Shown: positions 8,944-18,061, numbered from the stretch's first letter. The stretch: 35,562 bases of DNA from an uncultured Bacteroides sp. (GCA_945865495.1 CAMBEF010000004.1:1-35562); one strand, 5' to 3'. The notes: generated by a model not told the origin, from the sequence alone. Program-made: numbers and translations.

Positions 8944-10082
8944 TAGCTTATGTCACATGGTTTACAGAGCAGGGAAGGCAGATTGCAGATAAAATTGCAG
9001 GAATGCCATTACACATAATATATGGACAGTGCGGTGAAAGCTATGGTGGACGTATTGTTACAGGTGGACTTACAATAAGGCTGAGAAATGGACGAACAAT
9101 GCATGAGTGGCTTTCAGAGGCATTTGCAAAGGGACTTCCTGTAATAATCATAGGAGCAGCAGGTATTGCGGTGCGTGCAATAGCGCCATTTGTTACAAGC
9201 AAGATTGAGGACAGCCCTGTCATAGTAATAGATGATGCGGGAAGATATGTGATTCCTGTGCTTGCCGGACATCTTGGCGGTGCCAATGAACTGGCTTCAC
9301 ATATTGCGGCACGGCTCACAGACACAGACTGCAAATCACAGCCTGTAATTACTACATCGACAGACGTTAATAATGCATTTGCGATAGACGTATTTGCAAG
9401 ACGTAATGGTCTGAGAGTATGCAATGCGGATGGAATACGAAAGGTATCGGGAAGGGCAGTCGGCGGCAGTACGATAGTAATGGCAATTGACAGACAGAGC
9501 GGTGGATGCATGGAAGAGTGCGATATCGAAGATAGTGAAAAAGATGGCGCAGTTGCCGCGGACATGCTCAGAATTACTGATTTGGATGAAATGAGCCCTG
9601 ATGGTCATGTGGATGTCCTGATTACCAATGATGCAGATGAGGAAAAAGTCAGCCTGTATAAGCAGAAAGCTGATCTGATACTTGCACCTAAGACAGATGT
9701 GCTTGGAATCGGATGTAAGAAGAACAAAGAATATGAGGGCATACAGCGCAGAATTGAAGAGGCCTGTGCTGCGGGATTTGTCAGAGAGGATAACATCTGC
9801 GCGCTGGCTTCTATAGATGTAAAATCTGATGAAGCCGGGCTGCTTGAGACTGCACAGATAATGCGGGTGCCTTTTGTTGTATTTACAGCGGAAGAACTTA
9901 GAAAAGTGCCGGGAGATTACACTCCGTCGCAATTCGTTGAGAATACCACAGGGGTTGATAATGTGTGTGAGCGTGCCGCAGTTGCCGCATCAGGAGGCGG
10001 AAGGCTGGCAGTAAGAAAGCAGGCGGGCGATGGAATTACGCTGGCGGTGGCAAAAAGAAGAAGCATTAAGCTGAGGTTCTGA
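8940..10082 (+). CDS. cbiG: Cobalt-precorrin-5A hydrolase (CbiG)
   Basis: GAAGIAVRAIAPFVTSKIEDSPVIVIDDAGRYVIPVLAGHLGGANELA is the CbiG core; C-terminal LGIGCKKNKEYE...; overlaps the upstream stop. Confidence 0.93.
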   Translation: MIAYVTWFTEQGRQIADKIAGMPLHIIYGQCGESYGGRIVTGGLTIRLRNGRTMHEWLSEAFAKGLPVIIIGAAGIAVRAIAPFVTSKIEDSPVIVIDDAGRYVIPVLAGHLGGANELASHIAARLTDTDCKSQPVITTSTDVNNAFAIDVFARRNGLRVCNADGIRKVSGRAVGGSTIVMAIDRQSGGCMEECDIEDSEKDGAVAADMLRITDLDEMSPDGHVDVLITNDADEEKVSLYKQKADLILAPKTDVLGIGCKKNKEYEGIQRRIEEACAAGFVREDNICALASIDVKSDEAGLLETAQIMRVPFVVFTAEELRKVPGDYTPSQFVENTTGVDNVCERAAVAASGGGRLAVRKQAGDGITLAVAKRRSIKLRF

Positions 10083-10087
10083 GATTT

Positions 10088-10882
10088 GTGCTTACGGGAA
10101 TGGAGAATAGTGTGAAAAATATATATGTTGTCGGGATGGGACCCGGAGAAGAATCAATGATGACACAGCAGGCGATAGACGCGCTTGAGGCAAGTGATGT
10201 TATTATAGGATATACTGTATATCTTAATCTGCTGGGAGAGCGCTTTGCGGATAAGGAAATGCTTTCAACACCTATGAAAAAGGAGCGCGAGCGCTGCATT
10301 ATGTGTTTTGAAAAGGCCCGCGAAGGGAAAAAGGTTGCAATGATATGCAGCGGTGATGCAGGGATATACGGAATGGCATCACTTATGCTTGAGCTTGGGA
10401 AAAATTATCCTGACTGCGATATAACGGTAATTCCCGGAATTACGGCTGCAAGCAGTGGTGCGGCCCTGCTTGGAGCACCGATTAACCACGATTTCTGTGT
10501 GATAAGCTTAAGTGACCTGCTCACCCCGTGGGAGCTTATAGAGAGGCGGCTTGCGGTTGCGGCAGAGGGAGATTTCGCAATAGTGCTGTATAATCCGTCA
10601 AGCCGCAAACGTGCGGATTATCTTGAACGCGCCTGCTCAATCCTGATGGCGCATGGAGTGACGGCTGACAGGGCGTGCGGATATGTGGAGAATATAGGAC
10701 GGGAAAACACAAAAGCCGTGACACTTACGCTCGGAGAGCTTATGAATACATCTGTGAATATGTTTACAACTGTATTTATCGGAAACTCACAGTCAGAGAT
10801 AATTGACGGCAGGCTGGTAACAAAAAGAGGCTATGACATAGAAGGCATACATAATAATATCAGTAACGATAAGCGGCAGTAA
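10088..10882 (+). CDS. cbiH: Precorrin-3B / cobalt-precorrin-3 C17-methyltransferase (CbiH/CobJ)
   Basis: IYVVGMGPGEESMMTQQAIDALEASDVIIGYTVYLNLL; ICSGDAGIYGMASLMLEL; NHDFCVISLSDLLTPWELIERRL. Exact start uncertain. Confidence 0.93.
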   Translation: MLTGMENSVKNIYVVGMGPGEESMMTQQAIDALEASDVIIGYTVYLNLLGERFADKEMLSTPMKKERERCIMCFEKAREGKKVAMICSGDAGIYGMASLMLELGKNYPDCDITVIPGITAASSGAALLGAPINHDFCVISLSDLLTPWELIERRLAVAAEGDFAIVLYNPSSRKRADYLERACSILMAHGVTADRACGYVENIGRENTKAVTLTLGELMNTSVNMFTTVFIGNSQSEIIDGRLVTKRGYDIEGIHNNISNDKRQ

Positions 10883-10887
10883 GGGGA

Positions 10888-13047
10888 TTGATAATGTCTA
10901 AGGTTTTGATATATTCAGGTACAACGGAAGGACGCATGCTTGCACAGCAGTTGGCACATGCAGGCATAGAATGTGATGTACATGTGGCAACTGAGTACGG
11001 ACAGATAGTAATGCCGCAGCTTGATAAGGTCAATGTGCATGTTGGAAGACTTGATGCCAATGAGATGTATGAGGCGGCACGCAATGGTTATGCGGCAGTT
11101 GTTGATGCTACGCATCCATTTGCAACGGAGGTCTCGGCGAATATACGCAAAAGCCTTGAAACGCTGGATGTTCCGTATATAAGGCTTTCAAGAAAAATGG
11201 ATGTCATTACGGATATGACGCAGGGGAATGAAAGCGGTAATGCAGGCAATAGTAACATCAATAGTAACGTCAATAGTATAAGCGGTAACAGTCATGTAAG
11301 ATATTTTGAGGATTATGAAAGCTGTGCCGCTGCGCTTGAGACAACAGATGGCAATATCCTTCTGACAACGGGAAGCAAGGAGCTTGGAATATTCTGCAAT
11401 GACGGAAAGCTTTGTGAAAGGCTCTATGTGCGTGTGCTTCCGGGACAGGACAATATTGCACTCTGCGAGGCGGCAGGAATACGGGGAAAGCAGATAATCG
11501 CAATGCAGGGACCGTTTTCCGTGGAGATGAATACCGCGCTGATTAATCAGTTTTCAATAAAGTATCTTGTTACAAAGGCAAGCGGCGAACACAGCGGTTT
11601 TGCAGAGAAGCTTGAGGCGGCACGTAATACGGGCATTGAAGCATTTATTATAGGAATGCAGGCAGAGGATAACGGCTTATCATATGCTGAGGTGCTTAAG
11701 CGCATCCTCGAAATCTGTAATGTAAAATCAGAACCGGACATAGCAGTAAATGTGTCGTTCATAGGAATTGGCATGAGTGGAAGAACACTCACAAAAGAAG
11801 CGGAAGAGGCGCTTAGTGCTGCCGGGCTGGTATTCGGTGCCGGCCGCATGCTTGACAGTGCATCAGAGTATATCGGAAGAGGTGCAGCATGTTATCCGTA
11901 TTATATGGCAAAGGACATCATTCCGGTGATAAAAAGATATGAAAATGATACGTCAGACAGAAGCCTTAACGTGGCGGTACTGTTTTCAGGTGATACAGGC
12001 TTTTACAGCGGGGCTGCAAAGCTTAAGGAAGCATTGGAAGCGGACGGTTACACACGGGTGAAGATATATCCGGGCATCTCATCGGTTTCATATCTGGCAG
12101 CAGCAACGGGGAATTTATGGCAGAACGCAAAGCTTCTGAGCATACACGGGATGAGTGATAAACGAAGAGCAGAGGCACTTGTAAAGGATGCTGTGCGATA
12201 CAATGAAAGGACATTTGTGCTTGTGTCGGGAAGTGATGATGTACAGAGAATCAGTACGTGGGTAAATGATATTAAAGCCGGATGTGCAAAAAATCCTGTG
12301 ACAGATTCCATCCGCATAATTGCCGGATATAATCTGGGATATGATGATGAGAAGATAACGGAGCTTGCAAAAAGCGTGGATATTGCAGGTCGTAACGCAG
12401 GGCAGAACGGATTGTATACATTGCTGATACTTAATGACATACCGGAGAGAAAAAGGCTTGCACCGGGATTGCGCGATGAGGAATTCATGCGTGAGGTAAA
12501 AGTGCCTATGACCAAAAAAGAGGTCAGAGTGGCGGCGGTAAGCAGCCTTGAGCTGACAAGCGGTGCGGTTGTATATGACATCGGAAGCGGAACAGGCTCA
12601 ATAGCAATTGAATGTGCGATGCTCTCTCCTGATATAAAGGTATATGCATTTGAATGTAATGAACAGGCACAGAAGCTTCTGCGGGAGAATATAGAGCGGT
12701 TCGGAGCTGCCAATGTATATCCTGTTGACGGTATGGCACCTGAAGTACTTGATACAGAAGGTCTTGAGCCGCCTACAAATGTATTTATCGGGGGAAGCAG
12801 GGGACAGCTTGAGACTATTGTAGAGAAGGTGTGGGAGCTGAACCCTGAAGCCGTGGTAGTGATAAGTGCAGTGACGCTTGAGACGCTTGCGCGTATTACG
12901 GGACTTGCCGCGAAGAGTACTGATGACGGGTACAATGTAAGGTGCGAGATAGTACAGATGCAGGTTAATCAGGTAAGACAGGCTGGAAGCTATCATATGA
13001 TGCAGGGAACCAATCCGGTATTCCTGTGTGTACTGAAAAGAGCATAA
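10888..13047 (+). CDS. Trifunctional fusion: precorrin-6A reductase (CbiJ/CobK) + CbiE + CbiT
   Basis: N-terminus KVLIYSGTTEGRMLAQQLAHAGIECDVHVATEYG (CobK/CbiJ); middle VSFIGIGMSGRTLTKEAEEALSAAGLVFGAGRML (CbiE); C-terminus MTKKEVRVAAVSSLELTSGAVVYDIGSGTGSIAIECAM (CbiT). Confidence 0.9.
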   Translation: MIMSKVLIYSGTTEGRMLAQQLAHAGIECDVHVATEYGQIVMPQLDKVNVHVGRLDANEMYEAARNGYAAVVDATHPFATEVSANIRKSLETLDVPYIRLSRKMDVITDMTQGNESGNAGNSNINSNVNSISGNSHVRYFEDYESCAAALETTDGNILLTTGSKELGIFCNDGKLCERLYVRVLPGQDNIALCEAAGIRGKQIIAMQGPFSVEMNTALINQFSIKYLVTKASGEHSGFAEKLEAARNTGIEAFIIGMQAEDNGLSYAEVLKRILEICNVKSEPDIAVNVSFIGIGMSGRTLTKEAEEALSAAGLVFGAGRMLDSASEYIGRGAACYPYYMAKDIIPVIKRYENDTSDRSLNVAVLFSGDTGFYSGAAKLKEALEADGYTRVKIYPGISSVSYLAAATGNLWQNAKLLSIHGMSDKRRAEALVKDAVRYNERTFVLVSGSDDVQRISTWVNDIKAGCAKNPVTDSIRIIAGYNLGYDDEKITELAKSVDIAGRNAGQNGLYTLLILNDIPERKRLAPGLRDEEFMREVKVPMTKKEVRVAAVSSLELTSGAVVYDIGSGTGSIAIECAMLSPDIKVYAFECNEQAQKLLRENIERFGAANVYPVDGMAPEVLDTEGLEPPTNVFIGGSRGQLETIVEKVWELNPEAVVVISAVTLETLARITGLAAKSTDDGYNVRCEIVQMQVNQVRQAGSYHMMQGTNPVFLCVLKRA
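11248..11283 (+). repeat. Short tandem 12-bp repeat encoding a Ser/Asn-rich insert in the CbiJ part
   Basis: AATAGTAACATC / AATAGTAACGTC / AATAGTATAAGC in tandem, in frame; encodes NSNINSNVNSIS. Confidence 0.7.
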
Positions 13048-13066
13048 GAGAGGAAAACATAAAGAC

Positions 13067-14575
13067 ATGCGGCAGGGAATTGTTATAGTAAGCTTTGGAA
13101 CTACATATCCGGGAACGAGGCATAAGAATATCGAGGCGATAACACGTCAGGTAAGAACGGTATATCCTGAGGCTGTTATTGCGGAGGCCGTTTCAAGTGA
13201 AACTGTCAGAAGAGCAATGAAGCAGAGAGAGTGTATTGACGCACTTGGCACAGAGGAAGCGCTTGAGTATATGAAAGCTCAGGGCGTTACACATGTGGCT
13301 GTGCTTCCGACACATGTACTTGACGGTATAGAGAACAACCGCATGAAGGAGAATATCGTAAAATACGAATCTGATTTTGAGTCGGTTAAGGTAGCGGATG
13401 CACTTCTTGCACGCGATGAAGATTATGTTAATATTGCAAAGGCTGTTTGGGAGTCTCTGAAGGATGAGGTTGGAGACAAGACACTTGTATTTATGGGACA
13501 CGGCACCGAGCATGCGGCGGATGCGGATTATGAGCGCATGGAGAAGGTGCTCCGTGAATATTCACACCATAATATATACATAGCAACTGTGGAAGGAAGT
13601 GTCACTATTGAAAATGTAATTACGCACATGAATGCGGATAATGCAGATAAATGTGTTGTCCTGACGCCATTCATGCTGGTTGCCGGTGACCATGCCAACA
13701 ACGATATGGCAGGAGAAGAGGATTCATTTGCAAGTAAGCTTGCGGATGCAGGCTATGATGCGGAGTGCATTATAAGGGGAATGGGAGAATATCCGGCAGT
13801 GCGCGAGGTATATATGGAGCATCTGCGCAGGGTAACGGAGAAGCTGTTTGCTGACGGTGGCGGCGAAACAAAGAGAAACGGAACTCTGTATGGCATAGGT
13901 GTTGGACCGGGTAATCCGCAGCTTATGACACTTGAAGCGCTTAATATCATGAAAATGTGTGATATCATCATACTTCCTGCGGTCTCGGCAGATGAATGCC
14001 ATGCATACCGCATAGTTGAACAGGTATATGAAGATATTAAAAATAAGCCGCTTGTGTGTATGCCTTTTCCGATGATAAAGGACGAAAAAAAGCTTGAGCA
14101 TGCACACATGCGCATTTATGAGACCATAAAGGATTGTCTTGAACACGGAAAAAATGTCGGAATGCTCACCATAGGAGACCCCGGAATCTATTCAACATAT
14201 ATGTACATGCACAGACGTGCGGCTGCCGATGGCCATAATGTGCGCATTATAAGCGGAGTCCCGTCATTCTGTGCCGTTGCGGCAAGACTTGGAATGGCGC
14301 TCGGAGAGAAGAAGCAGGAGATTCATATTATCCCTGCATCATATGATGTAAAAGAGCCATTGCAGTACGGAGGAACCTGCGTATATATGAAGTCGGGCAG
14401 AAGGCTTAAGGAGCTTACGGATGCACTTGCAGAGCAGAAGGCAGGCGGAAGAGCATTTGAGGTGTATGCCGTGTCTGACTGCGGCATGCCGACAGAGAAG
14501 GTGTACAGAGGGCTGGAAGAAGTGATGTGCGCTGAAGGCTATCTTACAACGGTAATCGTAAAATATGCGGATTGA
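13067..14575 (+). CDS. Fusion of anaerobic sirohydrochlorin cobaltochelatase (CbiK) and cobalt-precorrin-2 C20-methyltransferase (CbiL/CobI)
   Basis: N-terminus IVIVSFGTTYPGTRHKNIEAI...VFMGHGTEHAADADY...FMLVAGDHANNDMAG (CbiK); C-terminus GTLYGIGVGPGNPQLMTLEALNIMKMCDIIILPAV (CbiL). Confidence 0.92.
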   Translation: MRQGIVIVSFGTTYPGTRHKNIEAITRQVRTVYPEAVIAEAVSSETVRRAMKQRECIDALGTEEALEYMKAQGVTHVAVLPTHVLDGIENNRMKENIVKYESDFESVKVADALLARDEDYVNIAKAVWESLKDEVGDKTLVFMGHGTEHAADADYERMEKVLREYSHHNIYIATVEGSVTIENVITHMNADNADKCVVLTPFMLVAGDHANNDMAGEEDSFASKLADAGYDAECIIRGMGEYPAVREVYMEHLRRVTEKLFADGGGETKRNGTLYGIGVGPGNPQLMTLEALNIMKMCDIIILPAVSADECHAYRIVEQVYEDIKNKPLVCMPFPMIKDEKKLEHAHMRIYETIKDCLEHGKNVGMLTIGDPGIYSTYMYMHRRAAADGHNVRIISGVPSFCAVAARLGMALGEKKQEIHIIPASYDVKEPLQYGGTCVYMKSGRRLKELTDALAEQKAGGRAFEVYAVSDCGMPTEKVYRGLEEVMCAEGYLTTVIVKYAD

Positions 14576-14834
14576 TGAAGCAACAGCGTCACTTGATGTT
14601 GATAATGAAACCGAGATTCAGGAAGCAATTTCACATCTGGTAGAGGGCAAGACAGTCCTTGTGATTGCACACAGGATGAGAACTGTTGAAAATGCAGATA
14701 AGATTATTGTACTTGATGGCGGCGTAGTGGCGGAGGGCGGTAATCATGACGAGCTTATGAAGAAGAACGGCATCTATGCAATGCTTGTGAAGCTTCAGAC
14801 AGCCTCGGCAAATTGGAAGCTGAAGAGCAATTAA
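14565..14834 (+). pseudogene. C-terminal remnant of an ABC transporter ATPase/permease
   Basis: Begins inside the Walker B region (IDEATASLDVDNETEIQEAI...VLVIAHRMRTVENADKIIVLDGG); no Walker A, signature motif or TM domain; starts exactly at the end of the cbiKL gene. Confidence 0.85.
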
Positions 14835-14883
14835 CAAATTCCCGTTTGTAGAACTGATCAGCATATTCCTGTAAATTAAAACG

Positions 14884-14934
14884 AACCATTATTTTGATTG
14901 TTTTTTTACGTTAAAAACAATTAAAATAATGGTT
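14884..14934. promoter_or_regulatory. 51-bp near-perfect palindrome upstream of the HTH gene (candidate operator and/or terminator)
   Basis: AACCATTATTTTGATTGTTTTT - TTACGTT - AAAAACAATTAAAATAATGGTT; 21/22 arm pairing, 7-nt loop. Confidence 0.7.
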
Positions 14935-15006
14935 TTTGTTACAAATATTATATTATATGATTTAATAAAGAAAAAGTCGGAAATCATAAAACTGGAAGGT
15001 GAGTTT

Positions 15007-15555
15007 ATGAAAGAAAGATTATTTGTAACACCGGAATACACAACTGCAAAGGAAATTAAACAGATTCGGAAGGAATTGCATTTGACGCAGAAAGAATTTG
15101 CAGAATTTATCAATTGTTCCAAGCCGACCGTAGAACGTTGGGAGAGAAGCAAAGAAGTGATTCGTGGGCCAATTGTTCCATTTCTAAAAATGCTGCAAAA
15201 ATATCCGGAATATGAGCAGGAAGTGAAGGTGCCGGAAAAAGTATGGCCGCTCAGAATATGGTATATGTATGAGCAGGATGTATGCACTTTGATTGATGTG
15301 AACGAGCTGGAACGAAAAGTGAAAATAAGGAATTATACAGACAAGGTTATGTTCCGTGCTTTCGGTACTGTAGAAGATCCGGATTATAATGATTATCAGG
15401 AGTTTTTGAAATCAAGATGTTTCCCGGAAAGTCGAGATAAGATGAAATTGATATTGAAGGATCTGGGACTGGCATTTTATGATCCGATTATGATTATAGA
15501 GAAGACTGAGGGACGAATGGCAGAAGATGATTTTTGGATTCGCATAGAGAGGTAG
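15007..15555 (+). CDS. HTH (XRE-like) transcriptional regulator / antitoxin partner of a HipA-like kinase
   Basis: EIKQIRKELHLTQKEFAEFINCSKPTVERWERSKEVIRGPIVPFLKML is an HTH; C-terminal domain abuts a HipA-like ORF; ATG 15007 with ggaaggtgag RBS. Confidence 0.8.
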   Translation: MKERLFVTPEYTTAKEIKQIRKELHLTQKEFAEFINCSKPTVERWERSKEVIRGPIVPFLKMLQKYPEYEQEVKVPEKVWPLRIWYMYEQDVCTLIDVNELERKVKIRNYTDKVMFRAFGTVEDPDYNDYQEFLKSRCFPESRDKMKLILKDLGLAFYDPIMIIEKTEGRMAEDDFWIRIER

Positions 15556-15559
15556 ATGC

Positions 15560-16208
15560 ATGATAGAATTATTTGAGCAGAATATCCGGACAAATGACCG
15601 GCAGTCTTCAAAAGGGAACCAACTAAAATGGGAGAATAAAGGAATATGGTATAAAGCAGATTATTACGCTGGAGCGGTTGTTCAAGAGTTTTTTCGGAGA
15701 AAGTTTATACAAGATTTTGTATAGAATACCGGAGCATGAAGAACGCTTAAATTTTTTAGTGCAGCAGGTAGAACGTATGACAGGACTTCAGAAATTTGGT
15801 ATTTATATGAACAAGTTGCTGACGATTGATGCGTTATTTCTGAATGAAGATCGTCATACACACAATATTGCGGTTCTGATGAATGGGAAAGGCAACTATG
15901 CGTATTGTCCGATTTTTGATAATGGGGCGGGATTACTGGCGGATACAACCATGGATTATCCATTGTCGGGAGACGTTCATATGCTTATGGATAATGTTCG
16001 GGCGAAAACGATATGTGACGAATTTGATGAGCAACTGGATATTTCGGAAGCCTTATATAAAACAAACTTAAAATTCAACTTTACAAAAAAAGATGTAACA
16101 GAACTGCTTAAAAATGCAGGGGTATATCCGGAAGAAATCAGAAACAGGGTAGAAACGATTATATTTGCACAGATGCGAAAATATTCTTACTTATTTTCGT
16201 CAGTGTAA
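15560..16208 (+). pseudogene. HipA-like kinase with an internal out-of-frame deletion
   Basis: Frame A from 15560: MIELFEQNIRTNDRQSSKGNQLKWENKGIWYKADY then junk and stop (YAGAVVQEFFRRKFIQDFV*). The other frame resumes as ITLERLFKSFFGESLYKILYRIPEHEERL...FLNEDRHTHNIAVL...CPIFDNGAGLLAD (HipA catalytic DRHxxN and DN motifs). Confidence 0.8.
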
Positions 16209-16360
16209 AGAATAAAATTTGATGAAGTTGAATAAGCTGCGGTTTCCGGCTGCATACTCGCCCATGCAAACATCTATGACCACCTGTCGGTTCCCCATTC
16301 TGATGTTATTTTCTGTATATCATTAGTTTGTTAAAACAGAAGTTGACTGATAAATAGTTA

Positions 16361-17197
16361 TTAGTCTAAATCGTAACAAAAGACCGCTTTGTCGAAATTT
16401 CGATTCTTTAAATCCTCATCTGAAATGCTCCAAAATATATTCCACAGACAGCCTACATTGTAATCGTATTGAAACAGCAGCTGTGTTTTTTCGTCTACAT
16501 TCGGAATATTGCCACCCGTAGGATAACCAAATAATTTGTTTCCGTCATACGAAAGGTATTCGATATCATAATCCGGAGCGACTTCTGCAAGACGGTCAAA
16601 TTGGTTACTGTCAAGCACATATCCAAGGGACTGATAATCTGTAGTGAGTTCAAACTCGACAGCCTTTTCCTCAAATGCTTCTGTAAAATATTTTGAATAA
16701 TATGGAACAGGCGGCACAGTTCTCTTTAAATTCGATATGTCACCGTTGTACCATATTACCTTGTGATAAGCCACATTTTCGGGATCGTCAGCAACGCTTT
16801 CAATCCATTTGTTGGTTTGGTGAATTGAGTCGATTTCTCCGCTCCAGAAAAAATATAAAATACCCGTGTGCGGAAGCCTGTTTTCAATATCCAAGTCGGC
16901 AATGTCCGCAAGATTGATTTGAGCAACAAGCTGCATTGCTGATTTTTCGTACCGCTCAGTGGCATCTCCACGCTTGCAGTAATAGCCCGACATTGTGGGA
17001 TATGGAATTTCGGGTGGAAGGTCGGGAAATCCACCGATTTTACTTGTGCCTTTTGCAATTATATTTCCCACATTCTTCACACACATTTTAATAGTTTTTT
17101 TCCGGTAGTCTTTAATACTTTCTGCAATATCAGTGTGTCCTTCTTTAATAAGGAATTCCATCAAATCCATTTCATGCATTTTCATCTTATACCTCAT
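16361..17197 (-). CDS. DUF1963 / YwqG-family protein
   Basis: SKIGGFPDLPPEIPYP...MQLVAQINLADIADLDIENRLPHTGILYFFWS resembles YwqG/DUF1963. Confidence 0.8.
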   Translation of the reverse strand: MRYKMKMHEMDLMEFLIKEGHTDIAESIKDYRKKTIKMCVKNVGNIIAKGTSKIGGFPDLPPEIPYPTMSGYYCKRGDATERYEKSAMQLVAQINLADIADLDIENRLPHTGILYFFWSGEIDSIHQTNKWIESVADDPENVAYHKVIWYNGDISNLKRTVPPVPYYSKYFTEAFEEKAVEFELTTDYQSLGYVLDSNQFDRLAEVAPDYDIEYLSYDGNKLFGYPTGGNIPNVDEKTQLLFQYDYNVGCLWNIFWSISDEDLKNRNFDKAVFCYDLD

Positions 17198-17260
17198 AAT
17201 TCCAATTTATAAATCTAACATATCCCAATTTTTCGTATAACCGGACAGTCTGCATATCAG
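17187..17260 (-). pseudogene. C-terminal scrap of a GNAT-type acetyltransferase
   Basis: Minus-strand reading VLFIKADMQTVRLYEKLGYVRFINWNYEV* contains the typical GNAT tail (A..LYEKLGF); its 5' part is overwritten by the end of the nitrilase gene and its stop overlaps the ywqG-like start. Confidence 0.5.
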
Positions 17261-17263
17261 CCT

Positions 17264-18061
17264 TTATAAATAAAACTCCGTTCTCCTGAGCTGCGTATAA
17301 GGCTTTGCATTTCTTATTTTTGAAGCTTCCTGCATATCTATATCCACATATAAAATCTGTTCCGTGTCATCTGCCTTTGCAAGAACATCTCCATTTGCAT
17401 CAACAACAATGGATTCTCCCGAAAAGCACATATTCCCTTCTGTACCGACACGGTTGCACATTGCCAGTATAACGCTGTTCTGAAATGCCTGTACACGGAG
17501 TACCCATTCAAACATCTGCGATGGTTCTGCTTTTGTATTGACGGTCGGTATCAGAATCAGATCCGCTCCCTGCAATGTTTCTGTCCGTATGCTCTCAGGA
17601 TAATGTCTGTCAAAGCACACAACAATGCCAATCTTTCCTAATTCCGTATCAAAGACACGGAAGCCATCATCGGACGGCGTATAATAATCCTGCTCGTAGA
17701 ATTGTTCCGCCTGTGCTACATGCACCATTTTCTGTACGCCTTTTACTTCGCCGTTTTTATCAATGAAAATGCCTGCATCATACATCCTGTCGTTTTCAAG
17801 AAGATACAGATTAGGCACTGCTGAAATTGTATTCTTCCTGCATATGTCACAGAAATTTTTAACAGGCTCTCCCTCGATTGTTACCGCATATTTACGCACA
17901 TCCTGACCCGGATACTGCGGGAAAAATTCAGTCAGATGCACCTCCGGGAACAGCACAAGGTCTGCGCCGTGCGCCGCTGCCACTTCAACTGCCCGCAGGC
18001 TTTTATTTAGATTTAACTCTACACTGCCGTAATTCGGCATCTGAACCAATGCTAACCGCAT
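17264..18061 (-). CDS. Carbon-nitrogen hydrolase (nitrilase/omega-amidase superfamily)
   Basis: GADLVLFPEVHLTEF (Glu region), Lys region VHVAQAEQFYEQDYYTP, KIGIVVCFDRHYPESIRTETLQGADLILIPT (Cys region). Confidence 0.9.
   Translation of the reverse strand: MRLALVQMPNYGSVELNLNKSLRAVEVAAAHGADLVLFPEVHLTEFFPQYPGQDVRKYAVTIEGEPVKNFCDICRKNTISAVPNLYLLENDRMYDAGIFIDKNGEVKGVQKMVHVAQAEQFYEQDYYTPSDDGFRVFDTELGKIGIVVCFDRHYPESIRTETLQGADLILIPTVNTKAEPSQMFEWVLRVQAFQNSVILAMCNRVGTEGNMCFSGESIVVDANGDVLAKADDTEQILYVDIDMQEASKIRNAKPYTQLRRTEFYL

Noticed and set aside
12048-12935. 295-aa minus-strand ORF inside the cbiJET fusion
   Set aside because: Antisense to a clear enzyme gene; Ser/Thr-rich shadow translation.
16203-16360. 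Possible short ORF/remnant between the HipA-like pseudogene and the ywqG-like gene
   Set aside because: Minus-strand MGNRQVVIDVCMGEYAAGNRSLFNFIKFYSLH is too short and has no recognisable family.
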